Source of the DNA: Anopheles merus
Taxonomy: Eukaryota > Arthropoda > Insecta > Diptera > Culicidae
Assembly (NCBI RefSeq): GCF_017562075.2
Contig: NW_024427588.1
Span: forward strand, 186,001 to 250,000
Reading direction: 5' to 3'
Length of the DNA stretch: 64,000 nt
Below, in pieces: positions 52,565 through 63,871 of this stretch. The number at the start of each line of letters is the position of its first letter. Within the stretch, counting starts at the first letter, position 1. The position numbers and the translations under genes are program-made. The notes beneath the pieces were generated by a model, which saw nothing but the letters and a program-made list of their open reading frames with translations, was not told the origin of the DNA and did not search any database.

Positions 52565-53870
52565 GGAAAGAGTGAGTCTGGGAAAAAAAGTTGTAGCACG
52601 TAGCGTTTTACGAAAGAAAGGAAAAAAGGTGAGTTCGGCAAAATCCCGAAGCATTGTCCCAAACGTGGAAAGTAAATGACAGCCATGTTGCGTACCCAAT
52701 CAACAAAACTGACGCTTACTAACAGAACCCAACAAACATTTTAATATGTAAGAGCGAGAAAGCATGATTATTTTTGCTGACCGGGAAAAGAGAATGAGAG
52801 TTTGGTTTGAAATCTACAGCGCAGTTTGGCAAACTAAAAAAAAAAATAAGAAAGAACATGAAAAATCGAGAAGAATGCAAGTCCGGTTGAAGACCGTAGT
52901 ACATACCCAAAATAATACTATTGATTAAAAAAGAGAATGCGTGTCCGGTTGAAACTCCGCAGCGCAAAGTAGTGTTTGTAATAAAAAGAGACTTTGAATA
53001 AATATAATTTTAAATAGCATGCAAGTCCGTTTGAAGACCGTAGTGCATATCGAAATAATTATAATGATTATAAAAAAGAATGCGAATCCGGCTGAAACCC
53101 CCAAGCGCACAGTGTTTGCAGAAACAGAAAGATGTTGAAAAAATTTCAATTTAAAAAAAAGATGCGAGTCCGGTTAAAAATCCATAGCGCAGTTTTTCCA
53201 TAGTAAACAGGCAAGTCCGAAAGATTCGAAGTGCCGTAATAAAGTTAATGTGAGTCCGGTGTGATTCCGTAGCACAATAAGGGCAAGTCCGGAGAAATCC
53301 GTAGTGCCATATAATGAGAATGTGAGCCCGGTATGATTCCGTAGCACAAAAGGCAAGTCCGAAAAAATTCGAAGTGCCGTATTAAAATGAATGTGAGTCC
53401 GGTGTGATTCCGTAGCACAAAAGGGCAAGTCCGGAGAAATCCGTAGTGCCATATTATAATGAGAATGTGAGCCCGGTATGATTCCGTAGCACAAAAGGCA
53501 AGTCCGAAAGATTCGAAGTGCCGTATTAAAGTTAATGTGAGTCCGGTGTGATTCCGTAGCACAATAAGGGCAAGTCCAGAGAAATCCGTAGTGCCATATA
53601 ATGAGAATGTGAGCCCGGTATGATTCCGTAGCACAAAAGGCAAGTCCGAAAAATTCGAAGTGCCGTGTTAAAGTTAATGTGAGTCCGGTATGGTTCCGTA
53701 GCACAAACGGCAAGTCCAGAGAAATCTTTAGTGCCATATTGTAATGAGAATGTGAGTCCAGTACGATCTAGTATCAATATCCAGTATGTAGCACCAAAGG
53801 CAAGACCGAGGAATTTCGAAGTGCCGCATTAAAACTAATGTTAGATCGGTATGGTTCCATAACATAGATA
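52565..53870 (+). other. Array of about 25 two-tier stem-loops
   Basis: Each unit has an outer 4-5 bp stem, AGTC or similar, an inner 3-5 bp stem, a 3-8 nt loop and TAG/AAG before the closing arm. Examples (outer; inner): 52938-52966 TGCG/CGCA; CGG/CCG. 53019-53048 ATGCA/TGCAT. 53163-53191 TGCG/CGCA. 53210-53235 GGCA/TGCC; CGAA/TTCG. 53249-53276 TGTG/CACA; CGG/CCG. 53282-53308 GGCA/TGCC; CGG/CCG. 53352-53378 GGCA/TGCC; CGAA/TTCG. A late unit near 53839 has TGTTA/TAACA. From about 53249 four hairpins form a higher-order unit of about 143 bp repeated to about 53.8 kb. The minus-strand frames over this array are translation artefacts. Confidence 0.75.
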
Positions 53871-54149
53871 TCAAGTTAGAAGAATTGCCATACTAAAATA
53901 GGAAAATTGATATTTTGCAGCATACGCTGACGACAAAAGTAGAAAGGAAAGTATAGTGGTGGAAAAAGAGATTAATCTGGCAAGCCAAGTTGTCACATAA
54001 AAGACAACATAGATTAATATAAAAAACAAGCTAAAGAGTGGCTGGCAGCGCGAGAAGCTCAATGTGCGTGACATCTTGAATGTGATTATGTGCGATAAAA
54101 AGAATGCGATTCCGGCTGTTATGTGAAGTGCACAGTTGCACATAAAAAA

Positions 54150-54305
54150 GCGATAAAGAGAGACGGAGAAAGAGAGAGAGATAGAGATAGATAGAGAGAG
54201 ACAGAGAAAGAGAGAGAGAGATAGAGATAGATAGAGATAGATAGAGAGAGACAGAGAGAGACATAGAGAGAGAGAGAGACATAGAGAGAGAGAGAGAGAG
54301 AGATA
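54150..54305 (+). repeat. GA/GATA-rich simple repeat
   Basis: About 155 bases of (GA)n with GATA and GACA interruptions. The Ser/Leu-rich frames on the minus strand come from this tract. GAGA-type tracts can bind GAGA factor in flies; whether that applies here is unknown. Confidence 0.9.
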
Positions 54306-54613
54306 AAATAAAATTGAAGATTTAGAGAAAAAATACAATTGAGAGACAGGATACAGTAAACAAAAAAAACGAAAAGAATGTAGAGATAGTTTGTATTATG
54401 TGATAACATTTACTAGAATAAAACAAAATTAGATGTGGTGCTGACTTTTGATTAATAAGGCACTTTTGATGCATAAAAAATACAATAGGCAAATTTTGTT
54501 AGAGTCTTGTTAATTAGGAATCTTGTTGATAACTTCAAAGAAAGTAATGTAATGCGAACGAAAATCGGGGAATAATTCCTACTGTTAAAAATAATTACAT
54601 AAAATCGTTAGTC

Positions 54614-55060
54614 ATGCATTTATATAAACAAACGGGATTTGTTTGCAAATCAAATGCTAATAAATCACGACAGAATTGTGATTCAACCGAAATGCACATG
54701 ATGATAGATAGATTAGAAGACTTGATTATAAACTATGGATCTAGCTATTGGAGATTGAAAAATAATCAATTTGTTGATTTCATTAATCGTTATTGTGTTT
54801 ATCCAACAACATGTAGTATTTTAAGAATGCAGTTGCTTTGGAGGTTTGTGGTAATGATAGAGTATTTCAAAAATATTAGAGGGAATCATTGCTCTTCCTA
54901 TGCTTCTGATACAATACCAAAATTGATAACAGGATACAAGTTCAAAAAAAAACATTGGTCCGAAGGGTTTACTCGCTATAATAGCAATCCAGATAGATTG
55001 TCCAGATCTCCAGATCCAGATCGACCAATCCCAATTTCAACCCATTCCAGATGGAGCTAG
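54614..55060 (+). CDS. Unknown 148-codon frame in LARD-like element
   Basis: ATG 54614 to stop 55058-55060. The product has a helical middle (residues 25-85, NNQFVDFINRYC, ILRMQLLWRFVVMIEYF) and a basic, Ser/Pro/Asp-rich C terminus. I recognise no domain. It might be a remnant of a parental gag or a chance frame; length alone is weak evidence in this AT-rich interior. Confidence 0.25.
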   Translation: MHLYKQTGFVCKSNANKSRQNCDSTEMHMMIDRLEDLIINYGSSYWRLKNNQFVDFINRYCVYPTTCSILRMQLLWRFVVMIEYFKNIRGNHCSSYASDTIPKLITGYKFKKKHWSEGFTRYNSNPDRLSRSPDPDRPIPISTHSRWS

Positions 55061-56820
55061 GCTAATTGCTATGATAGCTGCTAGGATGAAAGGACGTCCA
55101 ATTTGACAGCCTACTGACCGATTTTGGTACCTGGTTTAGAGCAAATTAGCGATAAGTTCGGTTAAGGTCTTGAAGTAGGGTTGAATAAGGTCAACGCAAA
55201 CAGCTGGTAAAAATTAGGCTCCATCGAGGATAGTAGCCAAAGCAATTAGAAGAAGACAGGCATATGATTGGACAAATGGGCAAAATTATCTACGCGAGCG
55301 AAGGTTAAAGTAATCGAAATGAAGTCACTAACAGATTGATACACACGGACAACACAGAGTAACAAGCTGATCATGAAGATTATTAAAATAGGATGGGAAA
55401 TTAATTTTTAAATGCTTAACAATTAAAAAAAGAGATCATAATGACTACTTAAGGTAGTTGCAATCTTACATCGCAAAAAAGGGAAATGAAAATTCATTAC
55501 GGACAAAATGAAACATAAGGTTAAAAAAAGAAGAAAGAAGAAAATTTAAGAGCATATACAATAACATGTTTGATATTTTGCCACACCTTCCAGTACGTGT
55601 AGATAGCAAAAGTTGGTGCAGGAAAAATCATTCCTTCATGGAATAAAGAGTAACTGACAAACATTTTGGACGAGTCCCAGGTCAGTAGATTATACGTGAG
55701 ATAAAAAAAAAGAATTCAAGTTTGTAAAACCAGCCCGTAAGACCAGCCCGTAAGACCAGCTAAGATGATATCTGAAAGATAATGTCCATAATAATGTAAT
55801 GAAAGATTATGTAATGTCTATTGATCATGGTGAGACTGACAAAAGCTAAAATGCATCGGAATGAGTTAGGAAAATAGGGAAGAGTAAAGTTAACAAGAAG
55901 TATAGATACAAAAGATAGTTCGAAGAAGCGACGTATTGTAGGAATTGTGATAAATAGAAGAAGTAAATAAGACAAGAATCAAACATTACTGCAAATATGT
56001 AGAATATACGTAATTTATGTCAAATAGGCTTTGAGATGTTGAAATAAGTAAGCGTTGGAATAGGAATCTACCTTGCAAAAAAAAAAGTCAGACATGAGTC
56101 ATCGATGAGGAGAGTTATAAATGTAGATGTGTTTGAAGTGTTAAGAATGAAGTCAAGCAAAGAAAGCGAGAAGGAAGATGACACGGAATTTATAGGAGCA
56201 ATGCAGAAGCAAGTGACACCGGGTAGAATTGAACCAACGAAGGATGTTGAAGCGGTTGAGCGCAGATCTCAAAGAAAAATCAGCTGTAGTTACAGTTACA
56301 TGTATCGGATAAGTATTGAGTTTGGGAATTTTAAATGAAAAATGAAATTATTTTGAAAAATAATGTTTTTTTGCAGCTTATCTTTAGCGTAATGCACAGG
56401 ACTGTACCCTGAATCATGATGCAGAGAAGTCCTTCGAGGTAGCCGAGACACGGAAATGTACTACACGCAATAGGATTTCAGAACACGGAGAGATGGAGCA
56501 CATATATGATACAACCATCAAGTTACTAATGCTATGAAGGAAGTGGAAGAATAGAAGATCGAGATGTAGATGTACAAAAAAAAATCATTTGCAGGAAACC
56601 ACGACAGAGTAGTCAGAATCATGAAGTATTATGACAATTAAAAAGTTAGACCATGCAAATTTGGTTTTTGTTAGGATTTAAGGATTAGACGTAGATGTAT
56701 ATACAATCGATATTGTAAACCGTGAATTGTTTGCTTTAAGTTGAAAACCATAGAAAATCTGTATAACAGAATATAAGAGAGGCTTTTTTTTCACTGTTTT
56801 TCTTGGAAGAGGAAAGGGAT
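55061..56820. other. LARD-like element interior, no gene seen
   Basis: A-rich plus strand without long frames. A 77-codon frame at 56105-56338 is acidic/basic mixed and unassigned. Ends in the polypurine tract before the 3' LTR. Confidence 0.4.
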
Positions 56821-56945
56821 TGTAGAATGCAATAGCAGTGACAGAGAGGGACAGCATGTACAAGTAGGGAGAATAGGTTGACAGTTGTTATTGAACCACC
56901 GCCGAAGACGGGCGAATAAATATTACACCGAACCAGAACTCTACA
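56821..56945 (+). repeat. 3' LTR of LARD-like element
   Basis: 125 bp, identical by eye to the 5' LTR. Confidence 0.93.
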
Positions 56946-56950
56946 TCGTT

Positions 56951-58221
56951 TACCCCATTCTTTTCGACACATGTAAGCTAAGCTAGTTTTTAACGTATAA
57001 GTGACAAGGGCCTGACGTACGCCTTCGACTATCTTTAGAGCTGCCCTTAAACGAAGGGCTCTGTATCGTTATCTTCGTTTCTCTTCGTTAACTCACCGAC
57101 CTAGACGGATGCAGTGCATGCTTGTCCTAAGTACACTAAAAGTTAGCGTTGAATGATTTGCCAAAACGGCTTATAATGTACCTGCCTTATAATATATATC
57201 TACATTTTACTTGGCCATGGCATTCAAAATTGTCACTCCGAACTCAATCACACCAAACTTACAACATGCTCAGCCACCGCCACGTGCGCACCCACACTGC
57301 AGTAACAGTCAGCAATGTCACAGTTGTCAGCAATAATCGACTGCACCAGCCAGCCGACGACTAGCCAAGTTGCCAGCAATTAGTTCATATCTAGTTTAGG
57401 ACTCCATGAGTACCCGTACAACAAAATCGAGCAGTTTTTGAGCTCGCTTTCTAGCTCGCTTTCCGCAGAAACCGATCGAGAAAGCGAGCAGAAACGTCCG
57501 AAGAACCGATCGAAGCTCTTGATCGATTCAAGCGTTTACGGTCGTTCGAGAGAGCGCGTTGTATGTGTATGTCTCTGTCTGACAAAAAAGCTCCGGTACG
57601 CGACCGTGTTGGCGCAAAAATGATAATGGCAGAAAAATAGTTCACACCCACATCCTCTTTCTCCCCTCCTTCTCCTTTTATCCATCCTTTCACCTCGCTT
57701 TATCCTTATTGGTTTTTGCTCTCTAGCATTGAGCGAGTGGCTAACAAGTTTTCGATCGCTTTGCGCAGCGGGTAAGGAATACAGTTTTTTTTTTGAAAAA
57801 CTAGTTTTCTCGCTGGTATCTTTAATTATTTTGTTCTTTCAATTACAAACTGATTGAGCTGATACAAACTGACTGTCTATTGTTTTGAATTACAAACTGA
57901 TAATTATTATGGATCGAAATAACCCTACCAGCATTAAACGTGTTGCGACAGCAACGGGTAGGTTGGTACGATTCAAAAGTTTAACAAATATTTCATTTGC
58001 AACGGCTAAGTTTGAAATTCGAAGCTATTGTAACTTATCGTATGAGAACGAGATCGCTGGCCTAAATAAACATACAATTGGAACGGCCCGTTTCTTGAGT
58101 TCATCGATAAGCATAAGCCACTCGACCAACGCGTAGGGTAATAAAAATATTTAGATCTGGTGCACCCCGTAGGAGGACAGAAATGCATGAAGAACGACCG
58201 GAGAAAAAGAAAACATAAAGA
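56951..58221. other. Unassigned DNA
   Basis: No supported gene. Contains a GCTCGCTTTC/GAAAGCGAGC inverted motif at about 57446-57496. Confidence 0.3.
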
Positions 58222-58348
58222 TTATAAACAAATTGTTGCATGCATTGCAAAAAAGGGCCACGGTCAAGTGTTTGTAGGATCCATCTAGAAGGCGTAGACT
58301 TGAAGTATAAACAAATTGCTGCATGCATTGTCAAAAAGGGCCACGGTA
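58222..58348 (+). repeat. Direct repeat of about 42 bp
   Basis: ATAAACAAATTGTTGCATGC...AAAGGGCCACGGT at about 58222-58263 recurs at about 58307-58348, an 85-bp period. Confidence 0.75.
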
Positions 58349-60370
58349 CTTTCACACACTGGCACCAATACAATTAAACGACGTGTACGGACACGTTCAA
58401 CACCATCAAAAATGTTAGCATATAAGAACCAATTTTATCAAATAAAGAGGCAGATCTAATTTAGAAACGGAACGGAAAACGTCTCGATTTTCTTTGAACG
58501 TCTTGGCCTTTCCTAGGTTTTTTTCTTTAGGTCTCATCCGGGTCCCTCTGCCCCCATCCGAAAAGTTATTGAATGAATTGTGCCACTTTCGAAGCATAGG
58601 TTCCCACGAACCGCGAACACTAGCCGAAGGTTTAATGTACAATTTATTTTGGTAACTCCTTTCGGGCAGAAACCCATCTTTATATAAATTTGTTTTCGGT
58701 TGAATCTCAGGACACTGAAGGCCTTCCCAAGTGCCACAAATCCACTAAACGACCACTAAACGGCTTCTAAACGACTCAAGTTCTCTACCTAAACGGAATA
58801 TAGAAAGACTTCGTTTAGCAGACGGCAAACGACTCATTCATTCTAAAAATAGCAAAAAAGCTGGTGGCGCTCTCTGTTGGTGGGATACCCCAACCAGTTG
58901 AGCTTCATCGCTTGGAGGAGAGCTTTCTCATTTCCTCTGTACTGTTGTATGGTTTCGCATTGAAGTTATGCATCGCTAGAACTAGAACGGCGATACAATT
59001 GTTAAATTACTAAACTCCAACGGACACCACCAGTACCAGTACTGAAGCAAGTGAGAATTGAGTTATGGTCGTTGGTGTTGATACCCACGTATCTGACCAC
59101 ACGACCATTCACATAGATTTTTGCTCAGAAAGTTATAAGGCCATATAGGTCATGATAAGATGAAACTTGTCAAAACACATTGCAAGAACAGGATAGCAAT
59201 ATAATGATGAGTTATGATGAGTTGAGTAATACGCCATCTATTGATCAAACCAATGAAGCTGTGGAGCTTTCATTTTTTTATATGGATATTAAATTTTCCA
59301 GTCGTTTAAGCTTAATCTGTGGCGCTTGGGTTTCCTTCGCGTGGCCTGGCCCGAGTTCCGCCGACAACAAAACGGCTTTGAAGGCATTCAGAAGGCATTT
59401 AAGGCCTTAGTCGCCTTAGAAGGCGAATTAAGATTTCAACCGAAACTTTCAAGGCTGTAACGGGTTCTTTTCGAAATATTTCAACCTTTTGATTCAACAA
59501 GAACAGATAGCTTGCCGCCATCTTCGCTTGTATATATACTGGTTTTGCACCCTTACTAATGTAACTGCCAAATAGAGCAGTGACAACGCTTTTGGTTCCG
59601 AAACGAGAAAGCGTGGGTTCAAATCCTGATTTTTTATGATCTTTTTTCTGGGCTTATTTCTTTTTATATTAATATTTTCTTGCTATAATGAATATAAACA
59701 AACTTTTTGTGAAGCAAAATGAAAATAATACCTTTTTAAAAAACATAATAATTACTCTATCTTCACCCATCATTATCAGGATGCGAGAAATATGCATCTC
59801 ATTTCTCATTTTATTAGATTTATCGAAATGAGTTTGATATATTAACACCTTTCAACGGGCTGGTCTTTAACAACCGAATAATGCAGACCATCATTAATAA
59901 AGTGAAATAGCTCAGAGCTTAACGCAAGAGAACATAACACGTAAATCGTGCTATCGAATCTCACGCTCGTATCTGGCAACACTACAACAGTGCAGTGTTG
60001 AAGACACTTGTAAGGTTTTCTTTTGACAGTTGCAATTTCAAATTTCAAATTAAAAGCGAAATTTTTCATTGACATATTTCAAAGGCATTTAATTACTGCT
60101 AAATGCACTGCTGATCGCCTTCAATTCGCCGGCTATTACAAGGCGATTAGAAGGCATTTAACGGAAATTTGCGGGTAGGGATATCACTTTGTTTCAAAAT
60201 GAACAGTCGCCTGTTCGTTGGCCTTAACAAGCATAGCAATCAGATTTATTTGATGTATTTGATAAATTGATCAGATATAATAAAAATTAATTAAATTAAT
60301 GGGTGTTCTTGTGTGGGTTATTTAGAATTAGTTATTAATTTATTTTGCAAGCACTGACGCAATAAAAGGC
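58349..60370. other. Unassigned DNA with AAGGCATTTAA motifs
   Basis: No gene. Clustered GAAGGCATTTAA/GGCGA motifs at about 59385-59435 and 60085-60170 might be the two ends of a decayed inverted-repeat element, but pairing is irregular. Confidence 0.25.
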
Positions 60371-60372
60371 TC

Positions 60373-60375
<3 letters not shown>

Positions 60376-60410
<35 letters not shown>
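60376..60410. repeat. (ATT)n microsatellite
   Basis: About 11 ATT triplets. It ends the reading of the adjacent transposase fragment as an Asn run on the minus strand. Confidence 0.95.
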
Positions 60411-60706
60411 AAAGAAATATTCTGAACCTGTGGTTGCGTGGTTTTTGGACCAATCCGATTTAAAAGATAATAAAATTCTTCTCGATTCACACGTAGAAAA
60501 CTTTCTAGCCGGTTGTTTGGTCCTTCGCCATCTATCGCCCTAAACAGCCGGGTCCAAACGCTTTCCCTCTTCAGAAATAGATCGGTCATCCAGCAGCGCC
60601 GTGCATTTTCCTCTTGCTGCAGTTCTTCGTCTTCCTCTTCTATGAGTATCAACATGAGAGTAGCCACTTCAGCCGCTAAAGTTGGAAGAAGTTGATTTAT
60701 TTCCAT
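60408..60706 (-). pseudogene. PIF/Harbinger transposase N-terminal fragment
   Basis: From ATG 60706 on the minus strand: an acidic lead with EEEDEELQQEE, then RRCWMTDLFLKRESVWTRLFRA, LESFLRVNREEFYYLLNRIGP. This resembles the N-terminal part of HARBI1-like transposases (a conserved R-x-W start and the FLRM...F..LL..IGP helix). The catalytic DDE domain is missing; the reading runs into the ATT microsatellite. A GGTAATA next to the break could be a splice donor, but no downstream exon is visible within the nearby 3 kb. Confidence 0.55.
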
Positions 60707-60894
60707 TTTTCCACTGTAATAAAAAGAAACTTTGTGTATCACGGCAAAATCACAACCGGAGTGATCTCCGCATAATATAAACACAACCAACTATGTTTGA
60801 CAACCACAATATGACAGCTGAACATACACGGATTGAAAAGGTCCCAAACGATAGCTACATCGTGTAGCTATATTTGACAAATAGAACAAAAGAA

Positions 60895-60948
60895 AATGTG
60901 TAGCTGTCATTTGTAGCCGCATACATGAATGCAGCGTCAAGGGCCAGC
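60895..60948 (-). repeat. Probable terminus of Harbinger-like element
   Basis: TGTAGCTGTCATTTGTAGCCGCATACATGAATGCAGCGTC is the inverse of about 39808-39855, with one or two differences. It lies upstream of the transposase start, as the terminus does at the MADF-like remnant. Confidence 0.5.
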
Positions 60949-63871
60949 TTAACAATTTTGCCCAGCTAAAGCAAGGTGGATTTAAAATATCAGGTGGTAG
61001 ATAAGGGCCTTTGTGGGTTTGCCATAGTTAAGGGATTTTACCAAGGTGTGTTCATTTAGAAAGTGAATTATTAGCGCATTTGCCGGGCGCCATCGTTGAG
61101 TATTGTTATGTCAAATCGCATACAATTTTCTATACCCCCCTCCAGCCCTTCCGGATTTTTATACTGGAGCACGCAGTATTGTTATGTCACCGTATTAATA
61201 CACGATGCGCAATCTCAGATTGCGCATATATTCGATTTATCAAAATATATGTCAATTCGCGTAGCCAACCATGAGCTATATACGTCATTTCCATACAATT
61301 TCAGATTGCGCCAAGATTGCGCATAAATTTTCAAGATCATATGTCCGATCATATATTGCTCTGAAGCACTTCACCTCCTAATATAAAACATACACCTTGG
61401 ATTTTACGTCATTTTAAAACCGTTCCCGGATGACAATTTCAGCACGGAAAATCGGGTTTACATATGATGCAAGTCGTTTTCCGTTCCGCTTTTCAGGCGA
61501 AAGCGATCTCACTATGAGCAGCGTGCTGTGAGAAAAAAAGAAGGCGAAAATCAGAGCAATCATCGTCATGGTAGTCATGGCGAAAAAAAGGTATTCCCCT
61601 CTTTCACTTTTTTCCACCTTTTCATCCCTATTACACTCTGACTCTTCCTTTCTATTCAGTTTATCTGTTGACTTGTTGTACTGTCGTGGTTGGATTTGAT
61701 CCGAAGTACATCAAGTCAGAACAGCTCCATTAAACATGTAAACCATTGAAGGCTTCAAAATCTCGGACGTTTATAGGGCACTAGTAAACGAAACGAGTCT
61801 TGAAGCAGAAATAGATCCACGTACAAGTGAAAATATTGACGATGGTATCGTGTTGCCTTTGATGATTTCTAGGTGTTCAAGAAACAACAAGGGATGATGA
61901 AGAGCAAACGATGGAGAATGCAAGTAATGAATTTGTTTTTCGTGAATTGTGGAAACTAAATTTGATTCTTTTTGAATGGAAGCTGCTGATTTAGGATCCA
62001 GACTAGACAAAAAAAAAAGGATTTGGAGAAAATTTGTGAAAACAGAATGAATAATTCCTCCAAGTGAAAATAATCACTGAAGCAATTTCAATTTGACTAG
62101 CAGTGGAAAAGCAGTGTACGCTCTCTAAGCATGGATGAATTTGAAAATAACGGAGGATGTAAGAACACTGCAAAACAGCACATGTTATGTGCATGTGGCC
62201 AGCTGGCTTTGTCACTCAATTAACACTACAAACCATTAAAAGCAAATGATTTTATTCAGCTTTTATAGGGTTCTTTGCCGGGTGTTATTTTCAAGCATAT
62301 TAGGCAGGCCTTTAGGCTTTAGGCCTTTCTGTGATTCATAGGAATGTTTTAGAATTGTGCATGCAAGCCAGAAATACAAAATACATCATGAATCAATACA
62401 ATTATACTTTTTTTTAAGTAATTGATTAGGTGTGTATTTCCCTCACCTATTTATTAGTATAGTATTTGTGTTCCATAGTATTGTTTAAGTGTCGAACATC
62501 TGCGTCGGCCAGGGCCCCCAAAAATGGAACATACTCCCCGCTCACAAGTTAAACTGCAACTCAATCTCTGGTTAGGACATTTGATACAATCCCTTGCTAC
62601 ACGCTTCAATCTAGCCTCTAATTTCGTGTGATCGCTTAGGGCCTCCATTCGTCTTAATCCGCCACTGCTAACAATCACACAATCCAAAAGAAGGCCTTTT
62701 GTGGACCATTATTTTCCGTTTTAAATTCGACTGGATCCGGTATTTCTGGATATTCCTAGGTAGGCTCTCTAGGTATTTTCAATCCATGTAATATTTCTCT
62801 TGATTTGTAACGTTAACGGTTAATGGTCATCGCACAACTGGGTATCTTCTTCATCGCTGCTTCATTTTTTGTTGATGCCTGTGTCGGAGAAAGAATCACC
62901 CTTTGCAATTTGAAAACTTTTTCTTACATGGACAACAGCACTCTATTGGGTATTTTACACTTACCTAGAGACTGTAAATCAATTATTAGTAATGGAAGAT
63001 GTTCATCATTATTATTATTATTATTATTATTTATTCAATCTTCAACGGGCCGTATGGCTTAATTAAGATGTAACAGTTCAATTGAAAAAAAAATACATAG
63101 CAAAAATAAGATTTGCATCGCAATTCACTGCGGCCATCATATTCCCATGCTTGATATTATGTTTTCTTCTAAGCATCGTGTGTCCGGAACAATATTTAAC
63201 TATATTTAAACTTATTTGGGATATTTGATATGCTCTTTCAACAAAAAAAAAAAAATCGAGAGATGTAGCCCGCGGTCAATTATTGCACGTTTTACAAATG
63301 TAAACAATTCGTTGATGATCCAATGTTCTCCTCAAACCACAACACAATGGCGGCTCGATGAGGAGAAAATGTTTTTACTCACTCCAAAATCCGACCTCAT
63401 CATGATTTCATAATGTGAGCGGCTGTTGCTTGATCATCTCATTAGAGCAATCATCGGCGATAGATTTGCTCACCATACAAACAAAATCATCTCGCCTCAC
63501 CGAGGGGAAAAAACAAGCTTGGTCAGTGTCGTGATCTGGCCAAGCAACCATCCTTTAAAGCAACCTTTCGGATTCAAGAAATTAAGGAACACACGGTGTC
63601 ATGCTCTTCCGTTGATTAATCCAACACGACTGACGTTTATTCGCATTTCCTGTCATCTCGAATGATCTTTCACGCTCGTCCTATCTCTCTCTATCTATCA
63701 CTTCCTTGTCTATCCTAAACCCTACAATCTACTTCTTCCGTACTCTCAACAGTGCAATAAATTCAAAAATGTATCTTAAGTAATAAAACAATTTTAATAA
63801 TAACTATCACTGCTTATATTTAATTGAGTTTGAAAAAAAATTAATATGTATAAGGAAAGAAATTGTGGCAC
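60949..63871. other. Unassigned DNA
   Basis: No supported gene. Contains an 11-bp perfect palindrome ATGCGCAATCT/AGATTGCGCAT at 61205-61227 (with AGATTGCGC repeated near 61303 and 61313), the dispersed end shared with 37273-37330 at about 61357-61398, and a short ATT run at about 63009-63035. The 79-codon frame at 62823-63062 is Leu-rich only because of that run. Confidence 0.3.

Larger units (their letters stand above)
52379..56945 (+). mobile_element. Large non-autonomous LTR retrotransposon (LARD-like), 4.57 kb
   Basis: Identical 125-bp LTRs (52379-52503 and 56821-56945), TGTAGAATGC...ACTCTACA, with TCGTT duplicated at 52374-52378 and 56946-56950. Primer site TGGCGCAGTCGGTA at 52506 and purine tract GGAAGAGGAAAGGGAT before the 3' LTR. 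The 4.3-kb interior has no protease, RT, RNase H or integrase; it holds a stem-loop array (52.57-53.87 kb), a GA/GATA tract and one short unknown frame. Size and structure fit a LARD. The primer type is that of the gypsy/17.6 group, so the helper is probably a gypsy-group element not present here. Confidence 0.92.

Noticed and set aside
53174..53777. Minus-strand frames with repeated peptide units across 53.2-53.8 kb
   Set aside because: They arise from the stem-loop array read in reverse; three frames are open at once, and no domain is present.
52565..53870. CRISPR-like array
   Set aside because: Eukaryotic context; units are degenerate hairpins inside a retrotransposon, without uniform repeats, unique spacers or cas genes.
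54031..54409. Ser/Leu-rich minus-strand frames
   Set aside because: Low-complexity translation of the GA/GATA tract.
59385..60170. A single inverted-repeat element bounded by AAGGCATTTAA motifs
   Set aside because: The motifs recur in both orientations at both sides and do not align as clean terminal repeats.
62823..63062. Secreted-protein-like frame with hydrophobic start
   Set aside because: The Leu run comes from an ATT microsatellite, and there is no homology or splice context.
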